A DNA stretch of 11,850 nt from an uncultured Bacteroidota bacterium (GTDB taxonomy: Bacteria > Bacteroidota > Bacteroidia > Chitinophagales > Chitinophagaceae): the NCBI GenBank assembly GCA_946479055.1, contig CAMLEX010000070.1:1-11850 (forward strand), given 5' to 3'. How positions within the stretch are numbered: position 1 is the stretch's first letter; each line of letters opens with the position of its first letter. The position numbers were made by a program, and so were the translations under genes. Shown piece after piece: positions 1-4,854 of the stretch. The notes under the pieces were generated by a model. That model saw only the letters and a list, made by a program, of their open reading frames with translations, did no database searches and was not told the DNA's origin.

Positions 1-25
1 GTTCAGACGTGTGCTCTTCCGATCT
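1..25. other. Illumina TruSeq adapter remnant (not genomic)
   Basis: The first 25 bases, starting GTTCAGACGT and ending TTCCGATCT, match the 3' end of the Illumina TruSeq read-2 adapter as I know it. This is untrimmed library sequence at a contig end, not biology. Genomic sequence begins at about position 26, so nothing can be said about what lies downstream of galE in the genome. Confidence 0.97.
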
Positions 26-58
26 CTTTTTCTCTTTATTCTCTTTGAGCTCTTAGCC

Positions 59-1114
59 TTAATTCAATTCCATCGGTTTACCATTAAAAATAGTATCATC
101 CGCTTTTAATCTTTGTTCCCATTGCCATGCTGTAAGCATCATTTCATCCAATGAAAATTGGGGCTCCCATCCCAATTTTGTTCTGGCCAGATCATTATTG
201 GCATAGATAGCGATCACATCACCGGCGCGACGGGGACCTATTTCATAATTTAATTTTACACCACTTACCTTTTCAAAAGACTGGATAGCTTCTAATACCG
301 TTACTCCGTTGCCGGTACCCAGGTTAAAAACTTCACATAAGCCATCGTTTTTATCCTGTTCCAGGTATTCGATAGCCAACGTATGCGCATGGGCTATATC
401 GCTGACATGAATAAAATCACGGATACAGGATCCATCCCGGGTATCATAGTCATTACCATACACAGTCATTTTTGCCAGCTTGCCAATGGCGGTTTGTGTA
501 ATAGCCGGCACAAGATTTTGTGGTTTGCCGATGGGTGTTTCCCCGATATGAATAGAAGGGTGTGCACCAACAGGATTGAAATAGCGAAGTAAAATACATT
601 GTGTGCCTGCGCTTTTTGCAAATTCATTGATGATCTGTTCTCCCATTTGTTTGGTATAGCCATAAGGCGACTCTGCTGGCTTGGGAGGCGTTTGTTCCGT
701 AACAGGAATATGGTCAGGATTGCCATAAACTGTACAAGACGAAGAAAAAACGAAATAAGGTATTTTAAACTCCTGTACGCATTTTAAAAGATTGATCAGC
801 GAAGTGAGATTATTTTCAAAATACATCAATGGTTTTTCTACGGATTCACCTACCGCTTTATAGGCGGCAAAATGAATGATACCTTCTATATCCGTATTTT
901 CCTGGAAAATGGCGAACGTATCATCAAAGTTGCAAAGATCAACTTTGTAATTCTTTACTTTTATCCCGGTTATTTTTTCAACTCCTTCCAGCATAGTGGG
1001 ATTAGAGCGGCTATTATTATCAACGGATATTACATTAAATCCGTTGTTTATCAGATCAACGATGGTATGCGAGCCTATGTAGCCGGAGCCACCTGTTACA
1101 AGTATTGTAGCCAT
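59..1114 (-). CDS. galE: UDP-glucose 4-epimerase
   Basis: A cytoplasmic, NAD-dependent short-chain-dehydrogenase-fold enzyme that interconverts UDP-glucose and UDP-galactose in the Leloir pathway, supplying galactose units for cell-surface glycans. The 351-residue product opens with the Rossmann motif TGGSGYIGSH (residues 7-16). It carries the catalytic SSS stretch at 124-126 and YGYTK at 151-155, giving the Ser/Tyr/Lys set expected of GalE. Length is about that of the family (roughly 340). The reading frame is open up to 1159, but I chose the ATG at 1112-1114: the Rossmann strand then starts at residue 3, and a good -7 element (1141-1148) lies inside the longer version. It is transcribed alone, toward the contig end, and has no visible link to the phosphate genes beside it. 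The function is secure from motifs; the in vivo substrate (UDP-Glc or UDP-GlcNAc) cannot be told. Confidence 0.95.
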   Translation of the reverse strand: MATILVTGGSGYIGSHTIVDLINNGFNVISVDNNSRSNPTMLEGVEKITGIKVKNYKVDLCNFDDTFAIFQENTDIEGIIHFAAYKAVGESVEKPLMYFENNLTSLINLLKCVQEFKIPYFVFSSSCTVYGNPDHIPVTEQTPPKPAESPYGYTKQMGEQIINEFAKSAGTQCILLRYFNPVGAHPSIHIGETPIGKPQNLVPAITQTAIGKLAKMTVYGNDYDTRDGSCIRDFIHVSDIAHAHTLAIEYLEQDKNDGLCEVFNLGTGNGVTVLEAIQSFEKVSGVKLNYEIGPRRAGDVIAIYANNDLARTKLGWEPQFSLDEMMLTAWQWEQRLKADDTIFNGKPMELN

Positions 1115-1140
1115 AAGTAATCCTGTCTTTTTTCTGCCCG

Positions 1141-1148
1141 CAAAGGTG
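1141..1148 (-). promoter_or_regulatory. galE -7 promoter element
   Basis: On the minus strand this reads CACCTTTG followed by C, one mismatch from the Bacteroidota -7 consensus TAnnTTTG. It would start transcription near 1135, about 20 nt before the galE ATG. The same octamer serves the TonB-receptor promoter at 4832. No well-placed -33 TTTG is obvious; a TTG lies 15 nt upstream. No 11-bp repeat array precedes it. Confidence 0.55.
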
Positions 1149-1193
1149 GGGAATATCAATCAATTCCTGAAGAGAAAATAAGTGCAAACGATT

Positions 1194-2408
1194 TCAGATA
1201 AACAAATGAACAATAAAATAGACAAGAGCGGCCAGGGCGCCACTTACAGGGATGGTCAGAATCCAGGCCCAGAGCAGGTTGACGGTGACTCCCCATCGAA
1301 CAGCCGATAAACGTTTAGTAGCACCTACTCCAATAATAGAACCGGTGATCGTATGTGTGGTGCTCACAGGTATTTTCAATGCTTCAGTAACAAATAGGGT
1401 AATAGCACCTGCTGTTTCAGCGGCTACGCCTTCAAATGGAGTTACTTTGGTGATACGGGTTCCCATGGTTTTTATGATCTTCCAACCGCCGCTCATAGTT
1501 CCGGCAGCAATGGCTGTATAACAGGCTAATGGTACCCACACGGGCATTTGATGAAAATCAGAAATGCTGCCGCTGGCTATCAATGCAGCGGTTATAATAC
1601 CCATTACTTTTTGCGCATCATTACCTCCATGTCCTATGCTGAAAGCGGCAGATGATACCAATTGCAGGCGTTTGAACCAGGAATTGGCCCGGTTTGCATT
1701 AAGGCTGCTGAGGAAAAAAGTAAAGCATGCCATTACAACAAGAATGAATGCTAGTAATATCCATTTAAAATTTTTGGAGTAAAAGATTACCTGGTTAATA
1801 TAAGATTCGTAATGTGTTCCTTTAGCCACTTTATCCGCATCCGTTTCCATACTATTGTATAAAAAAATACCAACGCAGAGCAATACAATAATGGAGATAA
1901 CTTTTGGTGCAGCTCCCTTTCTGAAAGAATGAATGAACCAGAGCGAAATGATAAAAGCCATGATCATCCCTACTAAAGGAGCTATCAATATAAATGCAGC
2001 TGTTTTAAGAACTACGGCTGAATTCACCGCTCCAAACCCCGCACTGGCAACAGCGGCACCTGCAAATCCACCAATCAATGTATGCGAAGAAGAGGAAGGA
2101 ATTCCCAGCCACCATGTCAGCAAGTTCCAAAGAATAGCGGCAATCAATCCCGAAAAAATAACCACCATCATTTCGCCGCCGGCTATTGCTTCTGGTTTTA
2201 CTGTTTTTGCTACGGTATCGGCAACGCCATGATCTTTAAAAATAAAAAAAGCCACAAAGTTGAAAACCGCCGCCCAAACTACCGCCTGGAAAGGTGTCAA
2301 TACCTTGGTAGAAACAACTGTTGCAATGGAGTTAGCCGCATCATGAAACCCGTTGATATAGTCAAAGATCAATGCTAAGGCTATGATGACGATGAGGAAT
2401 GTGGTCAT
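1194..2408 (-). CDS. pit: PiT-family inorganic phosphate transporter
   Basis: An inner-membrane carrier of the PiT family (PF01384), which takes up phosphate (often as a metal-phosphate complex) driven by protons or sodium. The 404-residue protein shows the internal duplication typical of the family. The N-terminal half has DYINGFHDAANS (16-27) and IPSSSSHT (103-110); the C-terminal half has GHGGNDAQK (259-267) and IPVSTTHT (346-353). Many hydrophobic spans flank these motifs and a hydrophilic loop lies at about 186-205. It lies 98 bp downstream of the DUF47 gene on the same strand, a common pairing, and no convincing promoter is seen between them, so I infer co-transcription. The ATG at 2406-2408 is the only sensible start, because the first helix begins at once. 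Low-affinity, mostly constitutive phosphate uptake is the usual role of such proteins; that this holds here is inferred. Confidence 0.93.
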   Translation of the reverse strand: MTTFLIVIIALALIFDYINGFHDAANSIATVVSTKVLTPFQAVVWAAVFNFVAFFIFKDHGVADTVAKTVKPEAIAGGEMMVVIFSGLIAAILWNLLTWWLGIPSSSSHTLIGGFAGAAVASAGFGAVNSAVVLKTAAFILIAPLVGMIMAFIISLWFIHSFRKGAAPKVISIIVLLCVGIFLYNSMETDADKVAKGTHYESYINQVIFYSKNFKWILLAFILVVMACFTFFLSSLNANRANSWFKRLQLVSSAAFSIGHGGNDAQKVMGIITAALIASGSISDFHQMPVWVPLACYTAIAAGTMSGGWKIIKTMGTRITKVTPFEGVAAETAGAITLFVTEALKIPVSTTHTITGSIIGVGATKRLSAVRWGVTVNLLWAWILTIPVSGALAALVYFIVHLFI

Positions 2409-2430
2409 AAATTAATTTGGGAATGAGGTG

Positions 2431-2504
2431 ATTTGAAAATTTGAAAAGGAAGAGAATGTTTGTGCTATCAATTTTCAAATTTGCACATTTTCAAATTTTC
2501 AAAT
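2431..2504. repeat. 17-bp inverted repeat with an extra internal copy
   Basis: The left arm (2431-2447, ATTTGAAAATTTGAAAA) is perfectly complementary to the right arm (2488-2504). A third, partial copy (TTTTCAAATTT) lies at 2472-2482. The arms are themselves built from a short TTTGAAAA unit. The element nearly fills the gap between the DUF47 stop and the pit start. It resembles dispersed AT-rich intergenic palindromes that I recall from Bacteroidota genomes. In RNA it would form a long weak stem that could affect mRNA stability or the DUF47:pit ratio (inference). Confidence 0.75.
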
Positions 2505-2506
2505 TG

Positions 2507-3154
2507 TCAGGAGTATTTAATTATTATAGACTCGATCACATTACTTGCATCTTCACATTTATCGGTAACAATTTCCATTACCTGGTAAATCTCTCTTTTC
2601 TTGATCACTTCTTTTGCATCGGGCTCGGTAGCAAAAAGTCTTTCAATGCTCATATCAAATACATCATCGGCCTGGTTCTCTATACTGTTGATCTTAACCA
2701 GTGATTCTGTAATGTTGCGCATATTCTTCATATCCCTCAATTCAGCCACTGCAATTTTTACCTGGTAGGCGCCCTGTTCTATCAATTCCGCCATTTTTTG
2801 CATGCCCATATCATTGGGGTTGACCCGGTAGAAATTTATTTTTTTGGCGGAAGCATAAATGTAATCAGCGATATCATCGAGGGAGGTAGCGAGGTAGTGA
2901 ATATCTTCCCGGTCAAATGGCGTAATGAAATTGCGGCCGAGTTCTGTGAATACATTATGCGTAAGTTCATCATTGGCATGTTCAAGATCTTCTACCCGGC
3001 TTATCAGCGAAGCTCTTTTGTCAAAATCAGTTTCCGCTACTATTTCTTTTAATTTACCGGCCATGGTATGGCCGTTCTCCGCCATCTTTTCAAACAGCTC
3101 AAAAAATATCTTGTTTTTAGGAGTAAATAGTTTCAGGAAAGAATTAAGTCCCAT
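2507..3154 (-). CDS. DUF47 / PhoU-like PiT-accessory protein
   Basis: A 215-residue, soluble, mostly helical protein of the DUF47 family (PF01865), related in fold to PhoU. It starts MGLNSFLKLFTPKNKIFFELFEKMAENG, a typical DUF47 opening. Charged helices follow, with metal-ligand-type acidic clusters such as RVEDLEHANDELTHNVFTEL and REDIHYLATSLDDIADYIY. Length is normal for the family. DUF47 genes commonly sit beside PiT transporters and are thought to regulate or assist them; a protein partnership with the PiT product downstream is inferred from that. It is the first gene of a minus-strand unit that diverges from the porin across a 197-bp region. The ATG at 3152-3154 is the family-typical start. 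No enzymatic function is claimed. Confidence 0.9.
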   Translation of the reverse strand: MGLNSFLKLFTPKNKIFFELFEKMAENGHTMAGKLKEIVAETDFDKRASLISRVEDLEHANDELTHNVFTELGRNFITPFDREDIHYLATSLDDIADYIYASAKKINFYRVNPNDMGMQKMAELIEQGAYQVKIAVAELRDMKNMRNITESLVKINSIENQADDVFDMSIERLFATEPDAKEVIKKREIYQVMEIVTDKCEDASNVIESIIIKYS

Positions 3155-3168
3155 ATAGTGTGTTTAAG

Positions 3169-3184
3169 TCCGATATGTATCGGA
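3169..3184. promoter_or_regulatory. Perfect palindrome in DUF47-pit leader (operator or 5' hairpin)
   Basis: TCCGATA and TATCGGA form a perfect 7-bp inverted repeat around a 2-nt centre. It ends 15 bp before the DUF47 ATG and sits where the inferred transcript of that operon begins (near 3185). It could be an operator for a dimeric repressor or a small 5' hairpin. It is not related to the 11-bp repeats on the porin side. Confidence 0.45.
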
Positions 3185-3191
3185 AGGTTTG

Positions 3192-3199
3192 CGAAATTA
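3192..3199 (-). promoter_or_regulatory. Candidate -7 element for DUF47-pit
   Basis: The minus strand reads TAATTTCG then C, one mismatch from TAnnTTTG. Transcription would begin near 3185, about 30 nt before the ATG. No in-phase GTAAC-type repeat precedes it in this orientation, which fits a PiT system not activated by phosphate starvation. Confidence 0.4.
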
Positions 3200-3236
3200 C
3201 CAGCTTACTTAGTGCCAGGCATCCCAAAGGGCAGAG

Positions 3237-3302
3237 TTAATAATTATTTAATATAGAGATAATAATTCCATAACAGCAGGGTAACAGTAGTTTTATATTG
3301 TT
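3237..3302 (+). promoter_or_regulatory. Pho-box-like 11-bp repeat array upstream of porin
   Basis: Five units start at 3237, 3248, 3259, 3270 and 3281, with cores TTAATAA, TTAATAT, ATAATAA, ATAACAG and GTAACAG. A weak sixth (TTTATAT) starts at 3292. All five share xTAA(C/T), and the match to the GTAACAT core improves toward the promoter. The 11-bp period and the core recall PhoB direct repeats (GTCAT core in E. coli). The upstream units are AT-rich, so the last two carry most of the weight. The region is shared with the divergent DUF47-pit unit. Confidence 0.55.
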
Positions 3303-3308
3303 CAATTG

Positions 3309-3316
3309 TACCTTGC
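3309..3316 (+). promoter_or_regulatory. Candidate porin -7 element
   Basis: TACCTTGC resembles TAnnTTTG with one T missing. It would start transcription near 3322, about 30 nt before the porin ATG. Its distance from the weak last repeat (3292) is 17 nt, not the 15 nt seen elsewhere. TATTGTTC at 3296 keeps 15 nt from the unit at 3281 but is a poorer -7 match. The choice is uncertain. Confidence 0.3.
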
Positions 3317-3351
3317 GCCTCATTTAAAGAGTATTATTTTAATATTAAGTA

Positions 3352-4674
3352 ATGATGAAAAAATCGTTAAGCATACTTCTGATTAGTGGTATTGTCATGT
3401 TGGCTTCATTAAATGGGTTTTCGCAACGCTATCTTTCGGATTTTGATTCATTGTTATTTGTAAAAGACACGCTACGCCCCGTATTGAAGCGCTTTGAAAA
3501 TCTAAGAATTACAGGTTATATCCAGCCCCAGTTCCAGGTGGCTCAGCGCAAAGGTGCAGGGTCTTATAATGGAGGTGATTTTGCTCCGCAATCTGATAAC
3601 CGGTTTATGTTGCGTAGGGCCAGAGTAAAAATTGATTATTTCCTGGCTACAAAAGACAATTACCCCGTGGCGCTTTTTACCTTCCAGGTAGATGCTACAG
3701 AAAGGGGAGTAGGTCTGCGGGATATGTTTGTAAAACTCTATGAAACCAAAAAAAATTATTTGGTGGTAACTGCCGGTATGTTTGCCCGCCCATTTGGTTA
3801 TGAGGTAAACCTGTCATCTACCTACCGGGAAGCTCCTGAAAGAGGAAGAATGTCGCAGATTTTGATGCCATCGGAAAGAGATCTTGGTGCCATGATAACT
3901 TATGAACCCTTGCGCCGTGAAGCCAGGAATAAAAAAATAAAGATTGATGCTGGTATTTTCAATGGCCAGGGATTATCGGGCAGGGCCGATTTTGACAGTT
4001 ACAAGGATTTTATAAGCCGGGTAACAATCAAGCCAATAAAAAGAAAAAACTGGAATTTCAGTGGTGGTCTATCTCTTTTATATGGTGGCTGGAGAAACGG
4101 AACCAAATATGAGTATGAGACAAGGTCCGGGGTAAATGGTGAAAAGTATTTTGCTGTTGATTCTACCCCTTCCAATTTGGGAGGAAAAGCTCCCCGCCAA
4201 TATTTCGGTGCCGACGTGCAGGCCCTGTTGCACCATGGCTGGGGCGAAACAGAATTCAGGGCCGAATACTGGGCCGGAAAACAGCCCGGCACCGCTACCA
4301 CAACCACAAACCCGGGCGACCCGCCTTCTTTAAATGGTTCTCCGCTGCCCACTTATAGGCGGGAGTTTAATGGAGCTTTTCTTGTTTTTCTTCAAAACAT
4401 CATCAATGCAAAGAATCAGCTTATCGTAAAATATGACTGGTATGATCCAAATACAAAAGTAGCTACACAGGATATCGGTAAACCCGGAACTAATCTTACA
4501 GCTGCTGATATCAAATTTTCTACATTGGGCCTGGGCTTTTTACATCATATTAATAATAATATAAAGCTGGTGTTCTATTATGATATAGTAAAAAATGAGA
4601 TTACACAAATGGAAGGATATACAACAGATTTGAAAGACAATATTTTTACCACCCGCATTCATTTCCGGTTTTAA
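3352..4674 (+). CDS. Phosphate-selective-type porin (porin O/P family)
   Basis: An outer-membrane beta-barrel of the porin O/P family (PF07396), named for the Pseudomonas OprO/OprP phosphate and polyphosphate channels. The 440-residue product has a signal peptide ending near FSQ (about residue 25). It then shows the family-typical opening strand RITGYIQPQFQVAQ and FMLRRARVKIDY, alternating barrel strands, and a terminal strand TTRIHFRF whose final Phe fits BAM-dependent assembly. Two ATGs lie in tandem (3352 and 3355); either gives the same mature protein. The gene is monocistronic, diverges from the DUF47-pit pair, and follows a Pho-box-like array, so a phosphate-responsive channel is the natural inference. 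The family name does not prove ion specificity: Bacteroidota have many O/P-type porins of unknown substrate. No terminator is visible after it. Confidence 0.88.
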   Translation: MMKKSLSILLISGIVMLASLNGFSQRYLSDFDSLLFVKDTLRPVLKRFENLRITGYIQPQFQVAQRKGAGSYNGGDFAPQSDNRFMLRRARVKIDYFLATKDNYPVALFTFQVDATERGVGLRDMFVKLYETKKNYLVVTAGMFARPFGYEVNLSSTYREAPERGRMSQILMPSERDLGAMITYEPLRREARNKKIKIDAGIFNGQGLSGRADFDSYKDFISRVTIKPIKRKNWNFSGGLSLLYGGWRNGTKYEYETRSGVNGEKYFAVDSTPSNLGGKAPRQYFGADVQALLHHGWGETEFRAEYWAGKQPGTATTTTNPGDPPSLNGSPLPTYRREFNGAFLVFLQNIINAKNQLIVKYDWYDPNTKVATQDIGKPGTNLTAADIKFSTLGLGFLHHINNNIKLVFYYDIVKNEITQMEGYTTDLKDNIFTTRIHFRF

Positions 4675-4689
4675 CTTAAACTGAACGCC

Positions 4690-4722
4690 ATAATTAACCG
4701 GTAACATTAAATTAATATCTTC
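4690..4722 (+). promoter_or_regulatory. Distal three-unit Pho-box-like cluster
   Basis: Units at 4690 (ATAATTA), 4701 (GTAACAT) and 4712 (TTAATAT) keep the 11-bp period, with a perfect core in the middle. They begin 16 bp after the porin stop and are out of phase (50 bp) with the main array at 4762. No -7 element is found 15 nt beyond the last unit, so this would be an auxiliary upstream site for the TonB-receptor promoter or chance. Confidence 0.35.
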
Positions 4723-4761
4723 TTTCCCTAAAGGATTAAATAGGGCTTGTTTCAGAGCATG

Positions 4762-4827
4762 TTAACATTGCGGTAACATTGAGGTCACAATTCTTTAACC
4801 GGCGGGTAACATGCCGGTAATGTTGTG
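4762..4827 (+). promoter_or_regulatory. Six-unit Pho-box-like array of the TonB-receptor promoter
   Basis: Six head-to-tail units of exactly 11 bp start at 4762, 4773, 4784, 4795, 4806 and 4817. Their 7-bp cores are TTAACAT, GTAACAT, GTCACAA, TTAACCG, GTAACAT and GTAATGT. Core positions 2 (T) and 4 (A) never vary. The 7+4 geometry and the GT(A/C)A(C/T) core parallel PhoB boxes. The last unit covers the -33 region, the place of an activator-dependent promoter. This is the clearest array in the window. Confidence 0.75.
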
Positions 4828-4831
4828 GGCA

Positions 4832-4839
4832 CACCTTTG
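4832..4839 (+). promoter_or_regulatory. -7 element of TonB-receptor operon
   Basis: CACCTTTG followed by C, one mismatch from TAnnTTTG and identical to the galE element. It begins 15 nt after the start of the last 11-bp unit. Transcription would begin around 4844-4847, leaving only about 10 nt before the ATG at 4855. It lies inside the longer GTG reading of the gene, which argues against that start. Confidence 0.6.
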
Positions 4840-4854
4840 CAGCAAATCATAGAT

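Noticed and set aside
26..58. Pyrimidine-rich stretch after galE as a terminator
   Set aside because: It has no stem-loop in the galE orientation, and the contig ends here.
1115..1159. Upstream ATG giving a 366-residue GalE
   Set aside because: The extra 15 residues precede the Rossmann strand, are not family-like, and cover the -7 promoter element at 1141-1148.
2082..2378. 98-codon plus-strand frame across the pit gene
   Set aside because: It is the opposite-strand shadow of a strongly conserved transporter, and its low-complexity His/Arg-rich sequence has no family match that I recognise.
4825..4854. GTG start for the TonB receptor
   Set aside because: It overlaps the repeat array and -7 element and puts ten polar residues before an otherwise perfect signal peptide.
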